DNA of 33,536 nucleotides, from the IMG/VR virus record IMGVR_UViG_3300046616_000611, positions 1 through 33,536 of that record; one strand, given 5' to 3'. The position numbers were made by a program, and so were the translations under genes. A model generated the notes under the pieces. It searched no databases. It was not told the origin of the DNA and was given only the letters and a program-made list of their open reading frames with translations. Shown here piece after piece: positions 1 through 7,759 of this stretch (position 1 is its first letter; each line of letters begins with the position of its first letter). Origin of the DNA: a virus.

Positions 1-1266
1 TTGGCGAAAGTAAGCCACCTATTAGATGACATTCAGATCCGACACTGGATCGCCAAAGGGGAACCCGTCGCTAAGTCCGATGGCGATGGCCTGACATTTA
101 CACTCTCTGGCGCGGGCAAAGCAAGCTGGGTTCTGCGCTATCGATATGGTGGCCGCCGCAAGGAACTGACGCTGGGGAATTATCCAGACTTAGGCCTTTC
201 CGCCGCGCGCAAGTTGGCACGCGAACAGCGCGTCAGCATCGACCAGGGCGGCGATCCCGCCACCGCCAAGCAGGAAGCCAAGACTCGAGCCCGCGACGCC
301 TGGCTAATTCGTGACCTGGTCGAAGACTACCGAACAAAGCGCCTCGTTCCTACCGACCTTGCCAGTGGCACTATTCAGTACCGCAACTACGATATTGACC
401 AGGTCATCCTGCCATACCTGAGCGCGCGTGAAGTCAGGAGGGTGACACCGACCGACGTGGTGGACATGCTCACCAAGTGCGGCAGGACATGGGCGATCTG
501 TAAGCGCATTCTGACCTGCACTGTTCAACTTTTTGACCATGCGTGCGGCCTGCAAATCATCCCTTCGAATCCTTGCGCCGGAATCAAGCTGCAGGCGCTC
601 TTCGGCAAGCGCCCAGCAGTGAAAAAGCGCGTGATGCTAACCGAAGCCGAACTTCGCAAACTCCTACCAACCATCGATGTAATTGGCGAGGAAAACGCAC
701 TGGCAACACTCATTCTGCTTGCGACCTGCGTCCGCTCGATCGAACTGATTAAAGCCGAGAAGACTCATCTGAATTTCATCAATCACACGTGGTGGGTTCC
801 AGATGAATCGGTGAAAACGCGCGACGGATTTCTCGTCCCGCTCGTTCCCGAGGTCGAGGCATGGTTCAAGCAACTCTCAGAGCTTTCCGGCGATTCAAAG
901 TGGGTCTTACCAACGCGCGACGGGCGCAGAAATAAGCGTCGCCCAGGGGACAACCACGTAGGCAAGACGACGCTGTGGGCGGCAATTAGACGCGCATTTG
1001 ACGGTGAAAAAATTGATGTGCAGCGATTCACTCCGCACGACACTCGCAGCACGGCCAAGGGCCACATGCGCAATATGGGTATCTCGCGCGAGATCTCGGA
1101 GATCGCCCTTAATCACAAACTCCAAGGCATGGAAGGCATCTATGACGTGCGCCAGGAAATTCCCGAACGCCGCGAAGCTCTAATTAAGTGGGCTCGATTC
1201 CTCATCGCTTGCAAGAATGGTGAGCCCACCCCGACGAACGTCATCCGACTGCGCGAGGCGGCATAA
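1..1266 (+). CDS. int: Tyrosine-recombinase integrase with N-terminal arm-binding domain
   Basis: Site-specific recombinase that would integrate and, with an excisionase, excise the phage. Residues 1-90 resemble the DUF4102 arm-DNA-binding domain of P4/lambda-type integrases (SWVLRYRYGGRRKELTLGNYP). The core-binding domain covers about 100-200 and the catalytic domain about 210-400. The full catalytic set is visible: R245 (CVRS), K272 (VKTR), H346 and R349 (PHDTR), H372 (LNHK) and the nucleophile Y381 (IYD). The 421-aa length is normal for the family. The start is a TTG at the window's first base, so an upstream start cannot be excluded from the window alone. If the molecule is circular, an in-frame TGA (the stop of the excisionase-like gene) sits directly before this TTG and fixes the earliest start. 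No convincing ribosome site is visible. Confidence 0.95.
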   Translation: MAKVSHLLDDIQIRHWIAKGEPVAKSDGDGLTFTLSGAGKASWVLRYRYGGRRKELTLGNYPDLGLSAARKLAREQRVSIDQGGDPATAKQEAKTRARDAWLIRDLVEDYRTKRLVPTDLASGTIQYRNYDIDQVILPYLSAREVRRVTPTDVVDMLTKCGRTWAICKRILTCTVQLFDHACGLQIIPSNPCAGIKLQALFGKRPAVKKRVMLTEAELRKLLPTIDVIGEENALATLILLATCVRSIELIKAEKTHLNFINHTWWVPDESVKTRDGFLVPLVPEVEAWFKQLSELSGDSKWVLPTRDGRRNKRRPGDNHVGKTTLWAAIRRAFDGEKIDVQRFTPHDTRSTAKGHMRNMGISREISEIALNHKLQGMEGIYDVRQEIPERREALIKWARFLIACKNGEPTPTNVIRLREAA

Positions 1267-1565
1267 GCTGACAGGCTATGTACTCACTTCGAGGGCTACC
1301 GCTGGGGTCCAGTTCGTATGGACGAGCGCGGCGTGCATCGCGGCAACGTGACAATTCACTAGAATGGGACCGACACGAATAAGGCATCATCATCGTTCGT
1401 CCGGTCATCTGCCCGCAGTTCATAGGTTGTACAGTGCCGCGTACCTATGTCCGTCGCGAATATATTTCTGAGGCTGATTGGAATCCTAATTCGCTCTCGT
1501 ATGGCCGGCATGCAATGGTGCTAACCCCAAGACAATATTGCTGAGTGCGCCGCAGCTCAGCAAAA
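1267..1565. other. Intergenic stretch downstream of integrase; possible attachment-site region
   Basis: About 300 bases with no supportable gene on either strand. In many temperate phages int is transcribed towards attP, so this is one place where an attachment core could lie; the other is just upstream of int, outside the window. I found no recognisable tRNA 3' end or clear direct repeat here, so no att core is claimed. Confidence 0.3.
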
Positions 1566-1919
1566 ATGGAGACAGTCGTGCTGCTAAATATTCACGAACG
1601 CCGTGTCAGCCTTCACCTGTCACACGTCATTGATGACGCGCTTGACTTGGCTGATGAGTGTGGATGGCGCTACGCCCTCACTTATCTCATCAGCGAAAAC
1701 GTCCCTTCACCGGTTATTCAACGCCTTCTTTTTGGCGGCGGACGCACACGCCCTTCTGAAAGCCATCGGGAAGGGTCTTTGGCCTGGAAGAGTGCCCATG
1801 ACGATGAGATGAAGAGTCTGTTTGATTGGCTTCGCCAGCGGAGGTCGGTTGATGCTTGCGAACGCGACAAAACCACACCTTGCGCTTCTCGCTCAAGTGC
1901 ACCGGTCGAGATCGAGTGA
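1566..1919 (+). CDS. Small hypothetical protein, paralogue of the 3055-3243 product
   Basis: About 117 aa, function unknown. Residues 37-55 (ALTYLISENVPSPVIQRLL) share the pattern ALxYLxxx(N/G)VPxxxIxR(L/I)L with the small protein at 3055-3243: 9 identities in 19 with no gap, so the two are probably diverged copies. Before it lies a helix-like acidic stretch (VIDDALDLADECGW); the C-terminal third is polar and looks poorly constrained. Three starts are possible in one frame: GTG 1545, ATG 1566 and GTG 1578. GGAGA at 1568-1572 is well spaced for GTG 1578, so the mature protein may be four residues shorter than given. It lies in the accessory region between integrase and lysis genes, on the strand opposite the late genes, as expected of a moron expressed on its own. 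Confidence 0.5.
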   Translation: METVVLLNIHERRVSLHLSHVIDDALDLADECGWRYALTYLISENVPSPVIQRLLFGGGRTRPSESHREGSLAWKSAHDDEMKSLFDWLRQRRSVDACERDKTTPCASRSSAPVEIE

Positions 1920-2195
1920 CTCGGCCAGCCGGTAAGACTGGGAGTAAAAAATCCGCCGAAGCGAGCTAAAGTCAATGAACCGACTACTAGTATGCAGCGA
2001 GGACGTTAACCTCGCTCAAATTTCCGACATATATCAAGTAGCAAGCCGCTGCGGAAACACGAAGCCGAGTGTTTCGACATGTGCCTGAAACGTGAACGGC
2101 TTCTCCAGCATGCTGCAACCACGTATCAAATAGCTTGCCGAGTTGCCTGTGCAAGCTTACATTGAATCATCCCAGCTTCCATAAATGGAGGTAGT
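1920..2195. other. Intergenic stretch in the accessory region
   Basis: No gene, terminator or repeat that I can support. The only clear signal is the ribosome site GGAGG at 2187-2191, which belongs to the next gene. A promoter for that gene probably lies here but no good -35/-10 pair stands out. Confidence 0.3.
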
Positions 2196-2396
2196 ATGGC
2201 CATCTGGCAGATTCGCTTTAAAGATAGATTTGGTTCCGGGCGCTCGATTTATTCTGAGCAAGCTTGGAAACCATCTGATGAAGAAGCTTTAGAAGCCATT
2301 CGGAAGAGCTTCAGCGACCGGCCTGGCATCAGCCCAACACAGCTCGGGATAGAACTGCTGGGTATAGATGAGGCTACCCCTGATACTTTTATCTAA
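2196..2396 (+). CDS. Small hypothetical protein (66 aa)
   Basis: Unknown function. The start is well supported: ATG at 2196 follows GGAGG (2187-2191) with a 4-nt spacer, one of the best ribosome sites in the window. The protein opens with MAIWQIRFKDRFGSGRSIYS, then a charged helix-like segment (DEEALEAIRKSF) and an acidic end. It has no signal peptide, membrane segment or cysteine motif. It lies 134 nt before the receiver-like gene and may be co-transcribed with it. I recognise no family. Confidence 0.6.
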   Translation: MAIWQIRFKDRFGSGRSIYSEQAWKPSDEEALEAIRKSFSDRPGISPTQLGIELLGIDEATPDTFI

Positions 2397-2530
2397 ATCT
2401 TTCCCCCTTTTTAGTGCGAGTTTCACTTCGACGCCAGCCGACTGCGCGCGCCCCCATTCGTGCGACAACAACGTTAATTCTCTGGCATAGTTCTTTCTTA
2501 AAAGCCAATACAAAATGGGGTAGTCGGAAA

Positions 2531-2926
2531 ATGGACGCCAAGCAATCGATTCTCATAATTGATGAGAATTCAGAAGGCGCCGCACTGCTCACGTATCTCT
2601 TTCGTGTGCGGGGATGGGACGCCCGTTACTTAGACAATGGGCCTGCTGGATTGCTGCAATCTACGCAAAACGAATTCACGGTCATACTCACGAACGTAGC
2701 GCTCGCCGACACCACTGGGTTTGAGATTGCAGCAAGTGTCCGGGCAGCATACCCGAATGCACGCCCACTACTAGTCGGCGTTGTGAGTCACTGGGACGGC
2801 AACGTTCACGATCAAGCATTGGCGACGGCATTCGATTTTCTCATGTGTAAACCCTTCAAGTTTCTGGATTTGCTTTCTCGCATAGAGGCGGGATTACATT
2901 CCCTGGCCATTGGCGGTAGCAAGTGA
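2531..2926 (+). CDS. Receiver-like (CheY-type) single-domain protein with the phospho-acceptor Asp replaced by Asn
   Basis: A 131-aa protein with the response-regulator receiver fold pattern. It has beta1 ILIIDEN with acidic residues D11 and E12, beta3 VILTNVALADTTGFEI, the beta4 Thr/Ser position (S86) and the conserved Lys in CKP (K107). In the family, beta3 carries the phospho-acceptor Asp directly before the xGLPDxxG loop; here that position is N55 (codon AAC, 2693-2695). No DNA-binding output domain follows. The reading frame is open further upstream, but the family alignment begins at ATG 2531. Such a protein would not be phosphorylated in the usual way and could act as a decoy, anti-adaptor or constitutive partner of host two-component systems; that is inference. 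It is on the plus strand among accessory genes, consistent with expression from the prophage. Confidence 0.75.
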   Translation: MDAKQSILIIDENSEGAALLTYLFRVRGWDARYLDNGPAGLLQSTQNEFTVILTNVALADTTGFEIAASVRAAYPNARPLLVGVVSHWDGNVHDQALATAFDFLMCKPFKFLDLLSRIEAGLHSLAIGGSK

Positions 2927-3054
2927 AGCATCAAATCATTTCGCTGTTTTCGTCCTTCCATATATTCTGATAAATGACATGCTTCAGTCAATTGAGCGCC
3001 GCCTATTGGCGAGTAGGCAGAGACTAGTGACAGTGAAGTTAATGGAGTGCTTGT

Positions 3055-3243
3055 ATGTCACCCGCGCAGAGGTGCCGCAGGCAAAACACGAAGCTTGCTG
3101 AAATTATCGATCTTGGTGTTAGCCTGCAAAATATTTCCGGAAGAAACGAGGCGTTACGTTATCTATGCGCTCAGGGCGTTCCGGTCCATACCATTAGCCG
3201 CATCCTGGACAACACCAACGAAAGAAGACCTCTTCGAATATAG
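3055..3243 (+). CDS. Small hypothetical protein, paralogue of the 1566-1919 product
   Basis: A 62-aa protein of unknown function. Residues 33-51 (ALRYLCAQGVPVHTISRIL) align without gaps to residues 37-55 of the product at 1566-1919. ATG 3055 is preceded by GGAG at 3044-3047 with a 7-nt spacer, so this start is better supported than the alternative overlapping frame from 2910. The end of the gene forms the left arm of a long inverted repeat (3219-3327). Both paralogues flank the receiver-like gene, so the trio may be a functional unit or simply share an origin. Confidence 0.5.
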   Translation: MSPAQRCRRQNTKLAEIIDLGVSLQNISGRNEALRYLCAQGVPVHTISRILDNTNERRPLRI

Positions 3244-3327
3244 GGGTCTCCACTGTTTGCATGATGCTCCAGTTTAGGCCTCGTTCGTTATAGTAGAAAT
3301 TTGCTGTGCGACGAGGTCTTCTTTTCG
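3219..3327 (+). repeat. Long inverted repeat with competing hairpins
   Basis: AAAGAAGACCTC (3221-3232) pairs perfectly with GAGGTCTTCTTT (3313-3324) across about 80 nt. The left arm can instead pair with GGGGTCT about ten bases on (7 bp with one G-U), and CCTCGT (3279-3284) can pair with ACGAGG (3311-3316). These pairings exclude one another, the pattern of an attenuator or a structured small RNA. Function is inferred only. Confidence 0.35.
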
Positions 3328-3572
3328 CCCCGATATCTTCAGGCGACAACCACTGGGGGCATCTTTATTTGTCCCAGCCGCAAAGAACTTTCCCGGCCTG
3401 CCATGCATGAAAATAGCTGCGTTTCCGCAGAAAAACTTTTCTGTTACCAACTATGCTAGACTTCAATCCGGTTCGTATGGCCGCTTTCTCCAATTTGGCT
3501 TTGAGTAGCAGAGGTCTAGGCGTGCTGTTGAGGCAGCACGACCAGGCTTTCTTAATTGCAGGTTGATTAACG
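3244..3572. other. Intergenic leader before the lipoprotein gene
   Basis: About 330 bases without a gene. It contains the right arm of the inverted repeat above and a perfect 7-bp hairpin at 3521-3540 (CGTGCTG, loop of 6, CAGCACG) some 30 nt before the lipoprotein start. The hairpin has no clean T-tract, so it could be a weak terminator or a structured leader. A TATGCT at about 3456 could be a -10 element but has no good -35 partner. Confidence 0.35.
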
Positions 3573-3935
3573 ATGAAAAGACTACTGACGTTGCTGCTTG
3601 TGCTTTTGTCCAGTGCGTGCTCAGATCACTCGCCAGCAGCAATTTCGGGTGAATGGGACTGCGGGAGTCACCGGATCTTCCTGTCAGAACACGGAGGCTA
3701 TACCATCGTCAGCGGTGGTAGCACGTACAAGGGTGCGTTCACCATCGAGCCTTGGAAGGAAGGTACATTCGGCCAGCTGAAACTGGATAAACCGGTCCAT
3801 CCGCTGAGTGAGCATCACCTGATCAAGGCGGCGCCTAATATTGCTGCTGACCTCTATACGTCGATGGGAGGCCTCATTCTGTGGAGCACTTCGGGGGCAC
3901 CATTGCAATGCTTCCATCCCAAGAAGCAGACTTAA
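3573..3935 (+). CDS. Predicted lipoprotein (accessory)
   Basis: A 120-aa exported protein. The N-terminus MKRLLTLLLVLLSSAC is a lipoprotein signal peptide with the lipidated Cys at residue 16, although Ser at -3 is not the favoured lipobox residue. The mature part has a beta-rich look (SGEWDCGSHRIFLSEHGGYTI) with a second Cys near the end. It converges on the endolysin gene: both stop codons share the TTAA at 3932-3935. Its position beside the lysis genes but on the opposite strand suits a lysogenic-conversion gene, for example surface modification or superinfection exclusion. An outer spanin role is less likely because it is not in the lysis transcript. The family is not recognised. Confidence 0.7.
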   Translation: MKRLLTLLLVLLSSACSDHSPAAISGEWDCGSHRIFLSEHGGYTIVSGGSTYKGAFTIEPWKEGTFGQLKLDKPVHPLSEHHLIKAAPNIAADLYTSMGGLILWSTSGAPLQCFHPKKQT

Positions 3936-4492
3936 GCCGACTGTGCAGACGTCTGCACTCCACGATCAAGATACATGACACGTTCAGCGCACCGTCTCGT
4001 CGTAAGCCCAGGCAAGACCACGCCTCCAGCCTTATTCCACAGCAAAAACCTGTCGCCTGCCGTCGCATACTCCCGCCGCGATGTACTGCGGCATATCGAA
4101 CTGAGCCGGAATGCTTTGACGCCGATGTTATAAGCCAAAGACGTACAGGCCGCTTGACGCGTCGACGGTTCACGCAGCAATTGCGGGCATGCGTCCAATA
4201 CGCCTACCAGCACGGCTGCAGCACGACTTGCCAGTCCGGCTTCGGCCTGGTCGACTGTCCACCACATATCCTCGTGTACGCCTTCAGTTTCCCCGTAGCC
4301 GATAGTCCAGGGCGCACCGTCGAGATCCCGGAGCGCCGCCGGGATCTCCGCCCCGCCCTGCATGTAAGGGGCTAAGATGCGTGTCTTTCGCATCACTACA
4401 GCCAGCGGCGATGCAGGATCTGGATAAGCCCGCAGCGACAGGCCCTCACAGAGCCTGATCAATCCGCAGGCAAGCTGCAGCGCTGTACTCAC
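3932..4492 (-). CDS. Phage endolysin, lysozyme of the GH24 (T4-like) family
   Basis: Cleaves peptidoglycan glycan strands at the end of the lytic cycle. The T4-lysozyme catalytic triad is visible: E16 in LCEGLSLRAYPD, D25 nine residues on (same spacing as T4 E11/D20), and T63 in WTIGYG. About 37 residues are inserted between D25 and T63 compared with T4. The C-terminal half (AYNIGVKAF...LLWNKAGGVVLPGLTTRR) is typical of phage GH24 enzymes. There is no N-terminal signal-anchor, so export should depend on the holin. The start is a GTG overlapping the holin stop (GTGA). The last residues, VQTSAQSA, are encoded by the 16-bp palindrome at 3943-3958, which looks like an add-on to the C-terminus. 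Confidence 0.9.
   Translation of the reverse strand: MSTALQLACGLIRLCEGLSLRAYPDPASPLAVVMRKTRILAPYMQGGAEIPAALRDLDGAPWTIGYGETEGVHEDMWWTVDQAEAGLASRAAAVLVGVLDACPQLLREPSTRQAACTSLAYNIGVKAFRLSSICRSTSRREYATAGDRFLLWNKAGGVVLPGLTTRRCAERVMYLDRGVQTSAQSA
3943..3958. repeat. 16-bp palindrome GTGCAGACGTCTGCAC, copy 1
   Basis: Perfect palindrome, last codons of the endolysin gene (reads VQTSA) and 8 bases from the end of the convergent lipoprotein gene. One of six dispersed copies in the window. Confidence 0.95.
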
Positions 4493-4962
4493 GACTTCTT
4501 ATCCAAGACGCGACCGACGAACCAGAACGACAAAATGCCGGTCAGGAGCGCACGGTCCTCTTGGTCATACACCTGCAAGACAGCCTGCCATACGCCGCCT
4601 CCGGCATGCAGCGCGACCGCGAACAGGGCGACCTTAAACAGGCCATACAGCGCGAGCATGTAGTACGTGGTCACCGGACGCACCAGGATGTTCAGCGCAT
4701 CCACCCACCAGACGCCGGTCATTTGCGCCTGGCCAGCCAGCGCCGTTCTCTGCGCATCCAGCAACGCCAGCACCTGAGAGGAGTCCGCAGCCAGCTGGAC
4801 CTCCTCTTTGTGCGCGGCCGCACGGGCCTGGTCAAGCTGCAGCTGGCGGTCCAGCATGGCCAGCTCGTGCGCGTTGTCGGTGCGTTTATTCAGCAGGCCG
4901 AGGAATTCAGGCAACAGGCGCATCAGGCCGCCGCCCAGCATAGTCAAGAGAGACAGAATCAT
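4489..4962 (-). CDS. Putative holin, three-TM GTA/HP1 type
   Basis: A 157-aa membrane protein that probably forms the inner-membrane lesion releasing the endolysin. The central and C-terminal parts resemble the GTA_holin_3TM family: an amphipathic N-terminus, a long charged coiled segment (about residues 25-70), then WWVDALNILVRPVTTYYML and two hydrophobic helices ending in FWFVGRVLDKKS. The frame is open upstream to 5037, but ATG 4962 is chosen because AAAGG precedes it and because it overlaps the upstream gene by 4 nt. It is coupled to endolysin by a 4-nt overlap. Confidence 0.75.
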   Translation of the reverse strand: MILSLLTMLGGGLMRLLPEFLGLLNKRTDNAHELAMLDRQLQLDQARAAAHKEEVQLAADSSQVLALLDAQRTALAGQAQMTGVWWVDALNILVRPVTTYYMLALYGLFKVALFAVALHAGGGVWQAVLQVYDQEDRALLTGILSFWFVGRVLDKKS

Positions 4963-5141
4963 TTGAAACCTTTCATAGAACCGTATGCGGCCACCAGCAC
5001 CAAGCCGGCAATGATGGCCTTCCAGGTGATGGCCCACACGCCCCGACCGATATCCCCGTAAAAGCGCTCGGTCATGCGCTCCTCCATTTTGCTAACGATT
5101 GCCTCCACATCAGCATCGTTCAATTTACGTTCTTCTAGCAT
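4959..5141 (-). CDS. Small single-TM protein of the lysis cassette
   Basis: A 60-aa protein with a charged N-terminal helix (MLEERKLNDADVEAIVSKMEERMTERFY cannot span a membrane) and one C-terminal hydrophobic segment at about residues 36-54. First gene of the lysis cassette, overlapping the 3TM holin by 4 nt. It could be a second holin or an antiholin; topology alone cannot decide. No spanin pair (Rz/Rz1) was recognised nearby. Confidence 0.65.
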   Translation of the reverse strand: MLEERKLNDADVEAIVSKMEERMTERFYGDIGRGVWAITWKAIIAGLVLVAAYGSMKGFK

Positions 5142-5219
5142 CGCTTTCTTTCGAAAAAATGAATCGCCCTAAGGCTTATATGTGGATGAATTACTACCTA
5201 AACCGCTGCAGTTCGATCT

Positions 5220-5268
5220 GGCGCGCACATGACCCGGCCGATGTGACACGACAAGGCCGGCACGCGCC
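5220..5268. repeat. Nested inverted repeat between tail and lysis genes
   Basis: Outer arms GGCGCG (5220-5225) and CGCGCC (5263-5268), inner arms CCGGCC (5234-5239) and GGCCGG (5255-5260). An imperfect direct repeat AAGGCTTA(T/C) lies outside at 5171 and 5272. No T-tract, so not an obvious terminator. Confidence 0.35.
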
Positions 5269-5276
5269 GCAAAGGC

Positions 5277-5687
5277 TTACAGAGCGCTCGCTTCGATGAA
5301 CAGCGTGTCCAGCTCCGCCGAGCTCAACCCGAGCGCCGCCCCAATTGCGACGACCAGCGGGCGCTGACGCATGAATTCCTGGGCATCCTGCCATTCGATC
5401 ATTGCAAGACCTCGCTGAGTCGCGTCAGGAATGGCGTTGATGGCAGGCTCCACAGCATCCAGCAGACCGGCGAGCAGGAGCTTTTGCCGGGCCTGACGGC
5501 GCGTGATCGTGGTCGGCACCGCAGGCGGAGGGTTTTCTGGTGAAACGAACTGCTCACCGTTCCACAAATCGCCGATATTTCCACTGTCCTCCGCTGGCGC
5601 AGTGCGCACGCCTTCCAGTTCATTAACGTTGGTCACCACTGCGAAATTAACCGCGCGGTCGTTCTCGTCCAAAATTGCTACCCGCAT
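5277..5687 (-). CDS. Tail-fibre-associated / fibre assembly-like protein
   Basis: A 136-aa protein immediately downstream of the tail fibre. ATG 5687 overlaps the fibre stop (TGATG) and has AAGGAG seven bases upstream. The C-terminal half (ITRRQARQKLLLAGLLDAV...IEWQDAQEF...LGLSSAELDTLF) is typical of small proteins encoded just after phage tail fibres, often assembly chaperones or fibre tips. The N-terminus (MRVAILDENDRAVNFAVV) is a short beta-rich domain. The role is inferred from family style and position. Confidence 0.7.
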   Translation of the reverse strand: MRVAILDENDRAVNFAVVTNVNELEGVRTAPAEDSGNIGDLWNGEQFVSPENPPPAVPTTITRRQARQKLLLAGLLDAVEPAINAIPDATQRGLAMIEWQDAQEFMRQRPLVVAIGAALGLSSAELDTLFIEASAL

Positions 5688-7759
5688 CAAATCACTCCTT
5701 CCAAATCGAGTTGGCCATCGCCGCCTTTTTTACCAAGCCCACCGCAGCCTCCAGCCGGCTGCTGGCCGTCAATCAGGGCCGCCGCACCACGAATACGCAG
5801 CACTGCCGTGGCGCCCGCTGGCGAACTGCCGCTCGTCGAGCTCATGGTCATCGCGTATGTGCAAGCGGCGTTTGCAGCACCTGAACTGACGCGAGCAGCA
5901 GCGGCGGCCAGCGCAATATTCGGCGTGCTGCCGCTTGCGATCCATCCATTAGGGAGCACGTCACCGATCGTCGTGCCAGCCAGTGTGAAAGTGGCCGATT
6001 CCGTTCCCGCAGTAAGGGAGCTGTGGTCATATGCGCTAAAGGCAAATACGAAGTCACCGGCAGCGACATCAAGGTTTCCGGTGGTAACGCTCCAGCCAGT
6101 TCCAGCGGTGTTATCCGCTCCGCCAGCAATGGCGAAAGACAACGCAACGCCCGCCTGCTTTGGGATGTGATACGACGCAATAATTGAGCCTTCGAAGCCA
6201 GCCTGGTTGTAGCTTTGGCTGGTCGTCTCAGAGCCATCAATAATTCGAGCGAACACCGACACGCGGCGTGTCCCAGAGTTCAGAGCGTAAGAACCGGTGC
6301 CGCCGCTGTAGCTGCCTTGCAGCGCGTAACCGGCTGGTGCCGGCGGCGTGCTGTCGCCCGGGCTGGATGTGGCCATCACAACGAACGACAAGTCGCCATT
6401 CTGTCGCGTCGTATCGAGATTAAACGTTCGCGCCACCAGGTTGGCTAACGCTTGACTCTGCACCTGCCGCAGCAGGAAACCAGACCATCCGCCATCCCCA
6501 CCGAAAATGGAATCGCCGCCCGGCACATTGTCGGAAATCACGGACGAAGTGGAACCACCGGCACCACCATTGATGGCATTGCCGCCTTTACCTGCAGTGG
6601 CCGAGTAGGCACCAACGGAACTATCTCCCCCGCCCGCACCACCGTCCCCCGAGTCGCCGGGCTGTGCCGGTGTACCACCGACGCCGCCCGACGCTCCACC
6701 GCTGCCAGGATTCGAGGTCCCAGCATTGACCGGCCGCCCTTGAAGAGTGCCCGGACCACCAGCGCTAAACGCGCCTCCACCAGCTCCGCCACTAACACTG
6801 CTACCGGGACCGCCGCCATAGATCGTCAAACCACCGAACGTGGAGCTGCCGCCAACCGCTCCCGGAACACCACCTGCACCGCAAACGAATGCCTGCGACA
6901 CACCGAGCGCCGCCGCAGTGAGGAAGAATGGCAGGCATGCACCGCCGGCTCCTGCACCAAGGCCCGCGCTTGCGTAGTTCAGGGGGGTGCTATATCGCCC
7001 GCCACCTGCGCCCCAGATCTTGCCCCGGAATCCTTTGTAACCAGGCGGCAGACTGACGGTGCCGGAAGTCAGCCACGAGCGACGGAAGGCGTTAATGACG
7101 AACGAACGGATGTTGCCAGCACCGTCGCACTGGAAAAAGCGCACTTCACCTGGATACATGATGTAAGAGGTGCGAGCGTCAATCAGGTCGGCGCCTGAGC
7201 GCTGCACCGTAGTATCTCCGCTCCCATTTCGAATGAAGCAGCACCATCCGTCGCCCAAGAGATTTGATGCGCTGAACGTCAATGTGAGGGAGCCCGTGCA
7301 GTCGATCAGGCTACCCGAATGGGAGGCTGCCAATGTAGTGTTGACTGCCAATGCGATGCGGCTCACTGCCATTGGTACTGGCACAAGCACCCAGTTAGCC
7401 GGATCATTCGCAGGGTCTGTCGCGCTCACACCTGCGGTACGGCGCAAATAAGCGCGAAAGTTGACACCACTCTTCGCGGGCTGGCCCTGCGTGTAATTGG
7501 TAAGTGGATTGAACATCAGCGCAGCAGACGCTGTAGACGCAATCGCGGCGGACGATGCGGCGGATACGGCATTCGCCGCTGCCGCCAGTTGAGATGCCGC
7601 TGCCGCAGTGGCATTGGCGTCAGTCTGCAGGCCCGCTGCATTCATCTGCGTGACAGTCGCCGGGAGCTGCTGCATGAACAAAGCCATGATCTCATCGAAT
7701 TCCTCTTGCGGCTGGCTACGCAAAGCGGTCTGGATTGGGGTGATCTGAGTGAAAGTCAT
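5687..7759 (-). CDS. Tail fibre, glycine-rich with an inserted beta-sandwich-like domain
   Basis: A 690-aa receptor-binding candidate at the distal tail. Residues 1-80 form an Ala-rich helical, trimerising-type attachment region. Residues about 110-240 look like a compact beta domain (FRNGSGDTT-type fibre module). Residues about 250-427 are a Gly/Ser-rich polyglycine-type segment. Residues about 428-655 form a separate, non-glycine-rich domain (FNLDTTRQNGDLSFVVMATS ... GTAVLRIRG). The last 20 residues return to glycine-rich sequence (GGCGGLGKKGGDGQ), so the domain seems inserted into the glycine-rich tip. It starts directly after the stop of the upstream gene (TAAATG). Confidence 0.85.
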   Translation of the reverse strand: MTFTQITPIQTALRSQPQEEFDEIMALFMQQLPATVTQMNAAGLQTDANATAAAASQLAAAANAVSAASSAAIASTASAALMFNPLTNYTQGQPAKSGVNFRAYLRRTAGVSATDPANDPANWVLVPVPMAVSRIALAVNTTLAASHSGSLIDCTGSLTLTFSASNLLGDGWCCFIRNGSGDTTVQRSGADLIDARTSYIMYPGEVRFFQCDGAGNIRSFVINAFRRSWLTSGTVSLPPGYKGFRGKIWGAGGGRYSTPLNYASAGLGAGAGGACLPFFLTAAALGVSQAFVCGAGGVPGAVGGSSTFGGLTIYGGGPGSSVSGGAGGGAFSAGGPGTLQGRPVNAGTSNPGSGGASGGVGGTPAQPGDSGDGGAGGGDSSVGAYSATAGKGGNAINGGAGGSTSSVISDNVPGGDSIFGGDGGWSGFLLRQVQSQALANLVARTFNLDTTRQNGDLSFVVMATSSPGDSTPPAPAGYALQGSYSGGTGSYALNSGTRRVSVFARIIDGSETTSQSYNQAGFEGSIIASYHIPKQAGVALSFAIAGGADNTAGTGWSVTTGNLDVAAGDFVFAFSAYDHSSLTAGTESATFTLAGTTIGDVLPNGWIASGSTPNIALAAAAARVSSGAANAACTYAMTMSSTSGSSPAGATAVLRIRGAAALIDGQQPAGGCGGLGKKGGDGQLDLEGVI

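Noticed and set aside
1267-2195. tRNA gene or tRNA-derived attachment core after int
   Set aside because: No cloverleaf or T-arm sequence could be built from these bases.
2910-3101. 63-aa plus-strand frame overlapping the receiver and the 3055 gene
   Set aside because: TTG start without ribosome site; the 3055 frame has a better start and a recognisable motif.
4200-5141. Rz/Rz1 spanin pair in the lysis cassette
   Set aside because: No second lipoprotein-type frame nested in a membrane-anchored frame was found; the lipoprotein at 3573-3935 is on the other strand.
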